Source of the DNA: Musa acuminata AAA Group
Lineage: Eukaryota; Streptophyta; Magnoliopsida; Zingiberales; Musaceae
Length of the DNA stretch: 64,000 bases
Reading direction: 5' to 3'
Assembly (NCBI RefSeq): GCF_036884655.1
Contig: NC_088356.1
Span: forward strand, 16,277,501 to 16,341,500
This document shows positions 54,336-64,000 of this stretch, piece after piece. Position 1 is the stretch's first letter, and each line of letters begins with the position of its first letter. A program made the translations under genes and the position numbers. The notes beneath the pieces were generated by a model that saw only the letters and a program-made list of their open reading frames with translations, made no database searches and was not told where the DNA came from.

Positions 54336-56055
54336 TTTTGCTTCTCTTGAGATTGCAAGCTAGCAATTCTTGATGATGTTCAAGATAGTAAGTTCTTTCT
54401 TCTCTTTTAAGAAGAACAAGCTAGCAATTTTGCTTCTACTTGAGATGCGCAAGCTAGTAAAATTCTTGCTTCTCTTTTGAATTGGGCCAGCTAGAAAATT
54501 TTAAATATGCAAGCTAGTAAGATAGCAAGTTTTACATCAAGTAAGTTAACAAATTTTGCATCATGCAAGCTAGCAAATTTTACATCATTTTAGAATATAC
54601 AAGCTAGTGAGTTCTTTCTCCCCCTTTGTCATTGTCAAAAAGAAGGGAAGAATACAATTTTGTAATTCTTTTCCCTTTACATCAATTTTCACATCATGAC
54701 AAAGATAAATTTAAATCAAATGTGATGAGGTATACAATTTATAAATATAAGGGAGTATCATAAATAAATCATGATATGAAAGATATAATATCAAAGATTA
54801 TTTGAATACCAAGAGACATGATTCATATAGAAAATTTTCTTTTAAACAAAATGCAAGAATCATACGAGAATAAGGAGCTAGAGATCTTGATTCATAAAAG
54901 AAAATATCAAGTTAAGAAATCAAGAGAAGGTTCATGATTCGATTGGGAAAAGAAATCTAATTTAGATTCAAATAATCAAAATCATTTTCAATAGATTCAA
55001 AATGACATAAATTGATTTATCAATCTCTTGAGATGCTAGCGATTTTTGTTCTCCTCTTTTTCATCGTAAACAAGAAAGAAGAAAAGGGAAATTTTTTAAT
55101 GGTGCAATTTATTTCCTTCTTATATCAATGCTCTAAGCATCACATAAATACAAAGGTAATCATATGAAAATCATGATATAAAAGATGAAAGATCAAGAAA
55201 GATCAATTTGTAAAAGATTCATCTTAACAAATCTCTTTTTTTAGTAAATAACAAAAAGAAATCTTAGGAGATTAAATAGTCAATGATCTTCAAAGGTAAT
55301 CTTATGTTATAAATTCTGAGAAATTAAGAGAAAAATGATGATTCAGTTGTATAAATCTTAATAAGAAGATACAGGAACACATAATAAGAGATCTTGATTC
55401 ATAAATGATTTCAAGTTATAAATATCGAGAAATCAATATCATGATTTTGATAAAATTCAATAAATTCAAATCATCAAAATCAATTTCTTGGTTCATAAAA
55501 TTCTTAACTTAAATAGATTCATTAATAAGGATCTATAAGAAGAAAACTCGATAAGATAGAGATTAAGAAATTTTCAACAAATGTTTTTCCTTTTTATTTC
55601 ATACAAGCATGTCTTTGCTAAATAAAAACATGCATCATCATTTAAAACCGAAAAAGTAAATTTCATCATGATAAGTATCAATAAGTCATAAATCATAAAA
55701 GAAAATCATCATTACTTTGGGCATGATACCAAAACATGGTTTCAAGTTTTCAAGGTATAACATGCACAATTTCAAACTATAAACTCATTAAGCATGATAT
55801 CAAACCTCTTAACATTTTTATTAAAACATCAAGCATGATTTCATTGAACATAAGACATCTTCAATCAAAATCGAAAAGCAATATGGAAATCAACATGATT
55901 ACACATTATTGCTTCTTAAAAACATACATAAGATTAATCTTATTAGGTGTACATGCATTAGATTTATATCTAACATGCAATTGTCATTATCATTTTCAAA
56001 GTTACTAGCATGATCCCTTTTTGTTTATTAACAATTTACATATAATTTTTCTAAA
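53963..56055 (-). other. Long non-coding tract of H
   Basis: Same style as in A, D and E: minus-strand polypurine-like motifs near 54205 and 54610, a GCAAGCTAGCAA-type minisatellite at 54240-54620, an AT run at 54299-54331, otherwise AT-rich DNA without a supported gene. Confidence 0.7.
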
Positions 56056-56720
56056 CTAATTTAAAAATAACTCATAAAAAGCATAAGTAATTTCAAAGTA
56101 AACTAAGAAGATTTTGATTACCTTGTCATCTAAAGTCATTAAGACGTAGTTTGCCACCTCGCCTTTATTGATTTTTTCTTCATCTTTGGATGAACTTGAT
56201 TCGTCCCAAGTCACCTTGAGTGTTTTCTTGTTCTTTGACAACTTTTTCTTTCTAATTTTTTTTTTTATTTGTTATTTCATGAACCTTTTAAATTTTATAG
56301 TGACAAGTTCAAAATCATCATTATCATCACTTGTATTATCACTCAAGTGGTATTCTATTGTTCGAAGTGTCAAATCCTTTATGTTCTTTGGAAGGTTATT
56401 CTCAAGTTTATCATGTTCAACATGTGTCATATAACTCATTTCATATGTCATTAAAGACCCAATAAGTTCTTCGAGTAGAAAATGGTTCAAGTTTTTTGAT
56501 TCTTGTATTGCCATTATTTTCAAATCTCATTTTTTAGAAAGTGATCATAAAATATTATTAACAAGTTCAAAATTTGAAAAACATTTGCCAAGAGCTTTTA
56601 AACCATTGACGACATCCGTAAAACGGGTGTATCTCCAATGGTTTCGCTTGGTTTCATATGAAACAATTCAAAATCATGCATCAAAATATTTATTTTAGAG
56701 TCTTTAACTCTACTAGTGCT
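56056..56720 (-). pseudogene. Copia gag of H, 5' part missing
   Basis: Minus strand. From 56720 down: 'TSRVKDSKINILMHDFELFHMKPSETIGD' (frame then breaks), 'NLNHFLLEELIGSLMTYEM' (56523-56272), acidic 'YHLSDNTSDDNDDFEL', then 56241-56056 with 'LSKNKKTLKVTWDESSSS' and 'VANYVLMTLDDK'. No zinc knuckle. The donor-like site is GTAATC (56121-56116) here instead of GTAAGT. The N-terminal third is beyond insertion L. Confidence 0.85.
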
Positions 56721-56990
56721 TGTTAGGATCAAGAGCGGCACTAAGAGGGGGGGTGAATTAGTGCAGCAGAAAATTCTTTGATTTTCATATAAAATATTTT
56801 GAACATTCGATGAAAACCGAATTGGAAGGATAGCAACTTGAAACATATAAGAGTGTAAGCAAGATGAGGAGGAGAAGCAGTTTGCTATGAAATAAATTAC
56901 AGTTAAAGTAAATTATACTAATGAAAAACAAACCGGAATTTAGAGTGGTTCGGTCAACGTGACCTACATCCACTTTCGGATTCCTCCTCC
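56721..56990 (-). repeat. LTR fragment L (J-type), interrupted by K
   Basis: TGTTAGGATCAAGAGCGGCAC … GGATTCCTCCTCC is the inverted end of a J-type LTR (compare …CTCTTGATCCTAACA at 53834). It cuts H gag at 56720 and is itself cut at 56990 by K. The rest should lie right of the window. Confidence 0.8.
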
Positions 56991-58868
56991 TGTCGAATCT
57001 CGGATTTTGATGATGAAGTCAATTGTCATTTGTTATCTAATCTGTATGTTGAGATAAGTGTGCAGGATTAACTACGATGAAAGTAAGATATGCAGCAGGA
57101 GTTGCACCGGAGTCAAGACAATGATCACGTTGGGAGTTCGAGAGTTCGACGGAAGTTCGGACAGTCGTCAGAGGTTCTACGGGAACAAATCCGAGAAGTC
57201 CATGAGCTTGCCAAAGAAGCTCGTCGGAACTCGCCAAGTGGATAGTCACAAGTCCAGGAGTTTGCCGGAAGTCCGCAGGAGCATCACCGAGGGTTCATCG
57301 GATGATCGACGAAAGTTCGCCGGAAGCTCGCCGGAAGAAGCGATTGACGCACCGGAGCAAGATTGTAGTAAATGTCTTAGGAAATATCGTAGTTAGCATA
57401 ATGATTAAGTTGGAAATGGGAGGTGATCCCATTAACTTAATCTTGGGGTAATTGGGCCCCTGAAAAACCCAAATTGGGTCGAATGGAACAACCCATTCGG
57501 ACCCTGATTTCTGTCAGGCGGTTGAATTGCCTAAGCCAGGAGGTGGCACCACCTGGGCTAAGTCTCCGAGCGAGACTAGGCGGTGCAACCGCCCCAGCCA
57601 GAAGGTGGAACCGCTTGGGCTCAGTCTCCGAGCGAGATTGGGCGGTGCAACCTCCCCTGACAAGAGGTGGCACCGCCTGAGCTCGGTCTTCGAGCTCTGG
57701 CAGGAGGTGCAACCGCCCCTGACAGAGGTGGCACCGCCCAGAGGCTCAGTCTTCGAGCTCTGCCAGGTGGTGCAACCGCTCCAGTCAGGAGGTCCAACCG
57801 CCAGATCCCGGAATTCCGAGAATTGACAGTTTTGAGCTCCAAATTCAAACTGGGTTGGGGCTTATAAATACCCCACCCATTCAGCATTGAAAGGCAACAA
57901 AAAATACACCGAAATCCTGATCTTGTTCTATGATTTTTAGAGATCAAAATTGTTGTAAAAGCCAAAAGTTCTTCTCCCAATTTTATTCCAAGTTCTGAGC
58001 TTTAAAGAGAGGAGAGAAAATTCTATAAGGGTTGTCTCCTAAGCCCGTCAAAAGGAGTGAAACTGTAAAAGGGTGGTTGGCCTTCGCCTATTGAAGGAAG
58101 GCCTCTAGTTGACGTCGGTGACCTCGTCGGTGGAGGAAGCCAAAAGTGGAGTAGGTCAAGATTGACCGAACCACTCTAAATCTCGGTTTGCATTTACTTT
58201 GAGCATATTATCTTTACTGCAAACCTCCTCTAAAGCTTACTGCTTTCTGCATATATACGATCGGGTTTCAAGCTTTGCACTTTCCGAATCGGCATTTAGA
58301 CATAAATCAGTTTCATCATACGATCATCATATTTCTGTTTGCGGTGCAACCGCTCCAGTCAGGAGGTGCAACCGTCAGATCCCGGAATTCCGAGAATTGA
58401 CAGTTTTGAGCTCCAAATTCAAACTGGGTTGGGGCCTATAAATACCCCACCCATTCAGTATTGAAAGGCAACAAAAAATACACCAAAATCCTGATCTTGT
58501 TCTATGATTTTTAGAGATCAAAATTGTTGTAAAGGCCAAAAGTTCTTCTCCCAATTTTATTCCAAGTTCTGAGCTTTAAAGAGAGGAGAGAAAATTCTAT
58601 AAGGGTTGTCTCCTAAGCCCGTCAAAAGGAGTGAAACTGTAAAAGGGAGGTTGGCCTTCGCCTATTGAAGGAAGGCCTCTAGTTGACATCGGTGACCTCG
58701 TCGGTGGAGGAAGCCAAAAGTGGAGTAGGTCAAGATTGACCGAACCACTCTAAATCTTGGTTTGCATTTACTTTGAGCATATTATCTTTACTGCAAACCT
58801 CCTCTAAAGCTTACTGCTTTCTGCATATATACGATCGGGTTTCAAGCTTTGCACTTTCCGAATCGGCG
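56991..58868 (+). repeat. 5' LTR of K with internal duplication and 3' deletion
   Basis: TGTCGAATCTCGG … GAATCGGCGTTT. A segment of 574 bp is duplicated in tandem (57768-58341 and 58342-58868, the second cut short), giving two TATA boxes (57863 and 58437). At 58868 the LTR joins gag codons directly. The last ~300 bp of LTR and the primer-binding site are missing. Confidence 0.88.
57515..57805 (+). promoter_or_regulatory. Palindrome array upstream of the TATA box (K)
   Basis: About ten imperfect GGCGGTGCAACCGCC/GGAGGTGGCACCGCC copies before the TATA box at 57863. A short part (58342-58375) is repeated before the second TATA box. Confidence 0.65.
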
Positions 58869-58912
58869 TTTGGAATCTTGTCGAAAATGGATTTTCGAAG
58901 TCTTCTCTTACA

Positions 58913-60331
58913 ATGATCGATTGGAATGAATTGGAGAAGAAGGCTTTCGCTCTTAATGCAAAGGCTATGAATGCCTTATTTTGTGCGCTTGATAAAAACG
59001 AGTTCAACCGTGTTTCGGTTTGTGAAACCGCATTTGATATTTGGCACATACTCGAAGTGACTCACGAAGGCACAAGTAGAGTGAAAGAGTCAAAAATCAA
59101 ACTTTTGTTACATTCTTTCGAACTTTTCCGGATGAAACCGAGTGAGACTATTGGCGACATGTTTACCCGTTTCACGGATGTCGTCAACGGTCTAAAAGGA
59201 CTCGAAAAAAGTTTTTCGGATTTTAAGCCCGTAAATAAGATTCTAAGATCCCTTCCTAAAAGTTGGGATCCTAAAGTCACTGCTATTCAAGAGGCGAAAG
59301 ATCTAAACAACTTCCCTCTTGAAGAACTAATCGGGTCATTAATGACCTACGAGATGATTTGCAAAGCTTATGAAGAGCAAGAAGACATCCTTCCAAAGAA
59401 CAGGAAGGATATGGCACTTAGAATTTCAGAAGACCACTTGAGAGAAAACTCAAGTGATGAGGACTGTGACGATGACTTGGCACTTCTAACAAGAAAATTT
59501 AAAAAATTCATTAAAAGGAACAAGTTTAAGAATGACATAAAAAATAAACTTGAACCAAAGAAGGACCAAGTTATTTGCTATGACTGCAAAAAGCCAGGAC
59601 ACTACAAGAGTGATTGTCCCCAAGTCAAAAAGAGAACATCAAAGAAGAAGGCACTCAAAGCAACATGGGATGACTCGAGCGCGTCCGAAGAAGAGGAGTC
59701 CAACACCGAGCAAGTTGCTCATTACGCCTTAATGGCCATCGGAGAGGAGGTAACGAATTTAATAGATGCAGATTTATCATTTGATGAATTATTAAATGTC
59801 TTCCATGACTTATTTGATGAATGCAATATTATTAGTAGAAAATACAAATTGCTAAAAAAGGAGCATGATAGTCTTACTTGTAATTTCGATAAGTTAAAGA
59901 CTGAATATCATGATAGTTTAGGTTCATGCATAAAATGTCATGATCTAGAAACTCTCCAAACGGAAAACTTGCTACTTAAGGACACCTTGAAGAAATTCGA
60001 GGTTGGTAGCAAGTCCTTGAACATGATCCTTGCAAACAAGGGTCACGTTCCCAAAAGAAGTGGAATCGGATTTGTGAGAATTCCTCACCAAAATCCAACC
60101 ACCTTCATAAAAGGCCCCATCTTGCATGTTCGACACCAAAGCAAATGCAACTTATGTTGCAAACTTGGACACAAAACGTATTATTATCCATTCAAGAAAA
60201 TTAATTCAAACAAATTAATTTGGGTTCCTAAAGGTACCATGATAAATTCTATGCAACATGATAAACAATGTAGATCTATTTTTGAGGCACCCAAAAGCAA
60301 ATGGGTACCTAAAGATCATCCTTTCTTGTAA
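58913..60331 (+). CDS. Copia gag of K, 5' truncated but open, with two CCHC zinc knuckles
   Basis: 472 codons from the first ATG in frame. UBN2 core: 'NALFCALDKNEFNRVSV', 'AFDIWHILEVTHEGTSRVKES', 'MKPSETIGDMFTRFTDVVN', 'PLEELIGSLMTYEM'. First zinc knuckle CYDCKKPGHYKSDC at residues ~222-235, then 'VAHYALMAIGEE', a coiled-coil-like segment ('ISRKYKLLKKEHDSL'), and a second knuckle CNLCCKLGHKTYYY with its last Cys lost. The first ~55 residues of gag are missing because of the LTR-gag deletion, but the frame stays open upstream to 58809 without an ATG. It ends 'SKWVPKDHPFL', with no protease after it. Confidence 0.88.
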   Translation: MIDWNELEKKAFALNAKAMNALFCALDKNEFNRVSVCETAFDIWHILEVTHEGTSRVKESKIKLLLHSFELFRMKPSETIGDMFTRFTDVVNGLKGLEKSFSDFKPVNKILRSLPKSWDPKVTAIQEAKDLNNFPLEELIGSLMTYEMICKAYEEQEDILPKNRKDMALRISEDHLRENSSDEDCDDDLALLTRKFKKFIKRNKFKNDIKNKLEPKKDQVICYDCKKPGHYKSDCPQVKKRTSKKKALKATWDDSSASEEEESNTEQVAHYALMAIGEEVTNLIDADLSFDELLNVFHDLFDECNIISRKYKLLKKEHDSLTCNFDKLKTEYHDSLGSCIKCHDLETLQTENLLLKDTLKKFEVGSKSLNMILANKGHVPKRSGIGFVRIPHQNPTTFIKGPILHVRHQSKCNLCCKLGHKTYYYPFKKINSNKLIWVPKGTMINSMQHDKQCRSIFEAPKSKWVPKDHPFL

Positions 60332-61205
60332 AGACATAAAACATCTTAAGTTGGGAGCAAGAAATAATATCCTGCTCTTTGGATTCTCGATATTCATGAT
60401 CCGAGATCCAAAAAGAACTCACGATGCTCTCTAGCCTAAATAACAGAAGAGGATTAAAAGGTTAAAATTACAAATGTGATATAGATACAATCCTATTTGA
60501 TCTCTCAGAATTGGAAACCCATGATCCTCACTTCACATATCCTCTAGATTTTCAAACTCATTGATTTCATTCGTTCGTCACTTTCAAATCCAACTATATC
60601 ATGAACTTACTAAGTTTGTCATGAACTTGCAAGGCTTACCAAACTAAACAATCTGTCATAAACATGTACACGACAATTAGAGTATGCACGTCACAAGATC
60701 TATCTTGATCATGCAAAATTTCTTATCTTACAATGAAAATTCTTATGTAATTACGTATGTAAAGTTGATTGCTCTGAATGAAAATTCTTCTCAAGTCAAA
60801 AACATTTAAATTAGATCACACTGCGGTCAGAACAAGTGCTCACCGCCTGCAGGCGGTGGCACCGCCCTAGCTGGAGGTAGCACCTCCGGCTATCACGTGT
60901 TGCAAGAGGTTGCACCGCCCCAGCCAGCGGTGCAACCGCCCGCAACTCTGCCTCTTTTTAACCCGAGCTAGGGCCGGCGGTGGAACCGACCCCAACTCAC
61001 TCCCTTCCCCTCTTTACTCTTACAAAGCTTCGCCACCTCCATTTCACCCCTCATAGCATCCCAAATACTCCTCATTTTGAAGCAAAAGATCAACAATCTC
61101 TCCTTCTATTGAAGATCTCACTAAGGTATTCTCTAATAACCCCTTAAATTCTGTTTTTGATTCATTTACTCTTGCTCATTACTATCCTCTTAAATAGCAG
61201 TAGTT
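60332..61205 (+). other. Spacer between gag and the extra ORF in K, with promoter-like module
   Basis: Same as 48803-49677. GGCGGTGGCACCGCC is perfect at 60852-60866, with more copies to 60985; candidate 75-bp intron at 61126-61200, ATG at 61206. Confidence 0.6.
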
Positions 61206-62315
61206 ATGGGGTCTAGAAGATCTTCAAGGGACAAAGGGAAGAGGAGATTAGTGGAAGATTTTGATCTTACCCTTTTCGATTCAAAATATCATGCTGAAAA
61301 GTTTTCCTCTTTCGAACTTAGGAGTGTCAATAAGGGAAAACATGTAGATTTAAATGAACTAAGAGACTTAGAGACAATCCAGTGGTTTACAAACTTAGAT
61401 CTACTCCCTATTTTACAAATTAGTGAACCCATCTATCCAAGACTTGTTAGATTGTTTTACAACAATATACAAGTAGATGAAGAAAAAAGAATGTCTACCT
61501 ATCTCTTAGGGCAACACATCTCCATTACGGATAAATTCATTTGCGATATGATAGGCATTCCCATAAAAAATAGAGGACTCTACTTTAGAGGATCATGGGA
61601 TGATGAAACTGTTGGGACAACATATGTTGAAGCCTTAGGAACAATTTTTGCCAATCCCAACTTAACATTTGTTCCTAAAAGTTGTGAACATCTACTACCA
61701 CTAAACACTAAGGTACTTCATCATATCCTAACTAGCATCATTCTCCCTAAACAATACCATCATGATGAAGTAAGCCAATTAGAATTAGGAACTATGTATT
61801 GGATAATGAAAGAACATAGCATCTGTCTTGGTTATCTTATCCAGCAAAACATGTTAAAACTATTTAAGAAAGACATGATGTTTCCATATGGTACTATAAT
61901 TACTAGAATACTGAAAGCCTACGATATTCCAATACCACCGGAAGAAGAAGTAATAAAAGTAGATAGGTTTAACATAATAAATAAAAATCTACTTCACTGA
62001 TTAAGATGTGTTTATAGAAATAATAACTGGGTTAGAATGCCTAGAAGAACCGATCCCCCTCAACTTGAACCAGAACCGGAAACACCAGTCTTTAGGGGTA
62101 CTCAATCTCCTCCGATCTGTCCCTTTGAGGAAACACATTCATTTGAGCAAGCTCCTGCATTATCTGTCGAAGATATTTGGATTTGAATGGATCGATTTGA
62201 ACAAAGACAAGAATGGCTTGTACATCGACAAGATTAAATCCTATCTGAGCTGCAGCAAATTCATCGACAATTTGACTCTTTATTTAGGCATTTTAATTTT
62301 TCACCTCCTGAATGA
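61206..62315 (+). pseudogene. Extra ORF of K (putative plant transposon protein-like), broken by stops
   Basis: Exactly the same length as in J (1110 bp to the TGA at 62313-62315) with no frameshift. Open for 264 codons to TGA at 61998-62000 (CGA in J); further stops occur near 62183 (TGA) and 62234 (TAA, from CAA) in the coiled-coil part. The conserved core is intact, so a truncated protein without linker and coiled coil could be made. Confidence 0.88.
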
Positions 62316-62570
62316 GCTTATATGTGTATTGTAAACTCTTTATGTTACTCACTATGATCACAATGCCTTGTACCTTGATCTTTGATATGGTTACCCGATG
62401 TATTTATTTGTGAGTAGAGTTACAAACATCACTCATTGTTTAATCTCGTTACTCACTGTCGGATTTTACATCGAAACTAAATGTTTTTGAAAACCTTGTG
62501 TCTTGGTTTCCATGATTTGTGAAAATGATATACCAATGCAGTTGATGTGTCATATTGCCATAATATTAAA

Positions 62571-62666
62571 CATCAACTAGCTGATATTTTTACAAAACCT
62601 CTAAGTGAAGAACAATTTGATTTCATAAGAAGAGAATTAGAAATGTTGATGTGTTCGAACACATAA
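62571..62666 (+). pseudogene. C-terminal remnant of copia pol in K
   Basis: 'HQLADIFTKPLSEEQFDFIRREL…' and stop, the end of copia RNase H. Same 32-codon frame as in J. The frame extends only about a dozen codons further upstream without a stop. Confidence 0.88.
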
Positions 62667-63774
62667 ACTAGTTAAAATTATCTTTCGAACTTTATTGAAT
62701 GATCAAATCACTTGATTGCCATTACATGCCTAAATAACATGTTGGAAATTATGTGTTGAATACAAAAATTTCCATAACAATAAGCATGTTTTGTCTTCAT
62801 GATTGTATAGCATAGTCTTGTCCGAATGCATGAAAGTGTTAATTTCATTTTCGGATTCGCTTAACAATCGGATTTTCTCATACACTTATTATATGAAAAA
62901 TATTTTTCTGAAATGGATTTGATGAAATGATTCTTGTTTATAAATTCCATCTTGAAATATGGATGATAGTGTTTTTACTTGCAAAGACTTGTTTCACATA
63001 CATATCTTGATCCTTGTAAAAATGAAGCATGATTTAATCTCTCATCGATTTTAACTTCACTCAAAGTAAAATCACAAATAGCCTTCCTCCTTCATGCAAA
63101 AAAGATTATAACAAATAAAAAGGAATAAGTATTCAAAGTAATCTATGTATCATGCTTTCCTTTATATGCTTGGAAAATAACATGTAAAGGCATGAACAAC
63201 TATCACACTTATGTTCAAAATTTGCTTATTGTTCTCCTACTATCACAATTACCATGCTTTTTGTTGATGACAAAGGGGGAGAAATATATGAGTATTAATG
63301 CCATGCTTGCATCACCAAGAGATATATGAATATATGCTATGATTGCTATAATTTGCATTATGCCTTGTTTGTATCATGTCAAGATATCAAAAAAACTTGC
63401 ATCGTAATTTTACGTATTGATATATTACCATGAAATGCGATAATTGCTAAAATATTTGAAATGTGTGCATCATATAATGATATCAAAATCTTACTTCGCA
63501 GTTTTACATGTTGATATATGATGAATTGCTACTATTACCATAATTCAAACTTGAAATGTGAAATTTGAAAATGAATGTCAAGCCTTGACATCATCTTCAG
63601 AGAGATACATCATGATGGGAATCATGATGGGAGTATTGATAAGTTTAAATGATTTTAACTTATCAATATGTCTCTTGAATTCAAAGGGTTTGAATTCAAG
63701 AATGACTTATCTCAAGTATGGCATATAGACAGGGCGAGTTAAGGTTAACTCCATTATCAATTGATTGTCATCAT
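62667..63774 (+). other. 3' non-coding part of K
   Basis: AT-rich, collinear with J. Contains 'GTTGATGACAAAGGGGGAGA' near 63262. No gene. Confidence 0.7.
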
Positions 63775-63789
63775 CAAAAAGAGGGAGAT
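63775..63789 (+). promoter_or_regulatory. Polypurine tract of K
   Basis: AAAAAGAGGGAGAT directly before the 3' LTR; it is the tract that is missing from J. Confidence 0.85.
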
Positions 63790-64000
63790 TGTTGAATCAC
63801 GAATTTTGATGATGAAGTCAATTGTCATCTGTTATCTAATCTATATGTTGAGATAAGTGTACAGGATTAACTATGATGAAAGTAATATATGCAGCAGGAG
63901 TTGCGCCGGAGTCAAGACAATGATCACGTTGGGAGTTCGAGAGTTTGACGGAAGTTCGGATAGTCGTCGGAGGTTCTGCGGGAACAAATCTGAGAAGTCC
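63790..64000 (+). repeat. 3' LTR of K, start only
   Basis: TGTTGAATCACGAATTTTG…, matches the start of the J and K LTRs; runs off the window. Confidence 0.9.

Larger units (their letters stand above)
39536..56720 (-). mobile_element. H: gag-only Ty1/copia element with insertions I and J; 5' end outside window
   Basis: Minus-strand element of the A/D/E type, inserted in C3 integrase after GTATA (39531-39535). Its 3' LTR is spread over 39536-40079, 44558-45480 and 53840-53946 (about 1.57 kb once I and J are removed). Then come the polypurine tract, a long non-coding tract and a gag pseudogene that is interrupted at 56720 by LTR L. Its primer-binding site and 5' LTR should lie to the right of the window. 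Confidence 0.85.
56991..64000 (+). mobile_element. K: J-type copia element with the extra ORF; right end outside window
   Basis: Plus strand. 5' LTR from 56991 with an internal 574-bp duplication and then a deletion that removes the LTR end, primer-binding site and gag start. An open gag with zinc knuckles, the spacer module, a broken copy of the extra ORF, the pol tail, polypurine tract and the start of the 3' LTR (63790) follow. Confidence 0.9.

Overview
The window is plant nuclear DNA made almost entirely of nested LTR retrotransposons. I find no host gene, no tRNA or rRNA gene and nothing bacterial. Evidence for a plant: Ty1/copia and Ty3/gypsy gag, protease, reverse transcriptase, RNase H and integrase fragments, primer-binding sites complementary to plant initiator tRNA-Met (TTGGTATCAGAGC), LTRs with TATAAATA boxes, and intact 5-bp target-site duplications (TSDs). 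The gag and LTR types resemble what I remember from large monocot genomes, perhaps the banana family, but that attribution rests on memory only.

Layout. A degraded minus-strand copia element (C1, 233-2558) is interrupted by an LTR of a second copia family (N, 2559-2850). That LTR is interrupted by another minus-strand copia element (C3), which starts at 2851 and is split many times. Its 3' LTR (2851-3604 plus 23415-24303) holds insertion M (3605-23414). M holds a gypsy element B (4401-16774, TSD AGATA), which itself holds copia element A (9390-16429). M also holds copia element D (17732-22997, TSD GTATC). C3 pol is cut by two gypsy elements: G1 (24446-34037, TSD TATAT), which holds copia element E (25817-31819), and G2 (35086-38548, TSD GAATC). 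C3 integrase is cut at 39536 by copia element H. H holds a 4.5-kb non-coding LTR-like insertion I (40080-44552, TSD AAAAG) and copia element J (45481-53834, TSD GATTC). H gag is cut at 56721 by an LTR (L), and L by copia element K (56991 to beyond the window end).

How they work. A, D, E and H are gag-only (non-autonomous) elements: a gag without zinc knuckle, then about 2.5 kb of AT-rich non-coding DNA with repeated polypurine motifs, then the 3' LTR. G1 and G2 are gypsy derivatives that keep gag and protease but have lost nearly all of pol at the same junction. J and K are the most unusual: gag is followed not by pol but by a 369-codon ORF that resembles the 'putative plant transposon protein' family, then by only the last ~31 codons of pol. 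All would need enzymes supplied by relatives.

Signals that recur across families: arrays of the palindrome GGCGGTG-S-CACCGCC just upstream of LTR TATA boxes and again upstream of the J/K extra ORF; a splice-donor-like GTAAGT at the same gag position in A, D and E; and, in G2, a 41-bp unit made of a hairpin plus a primer-binding site, repeated so that one complete primer-binding site lies inside the LTR.
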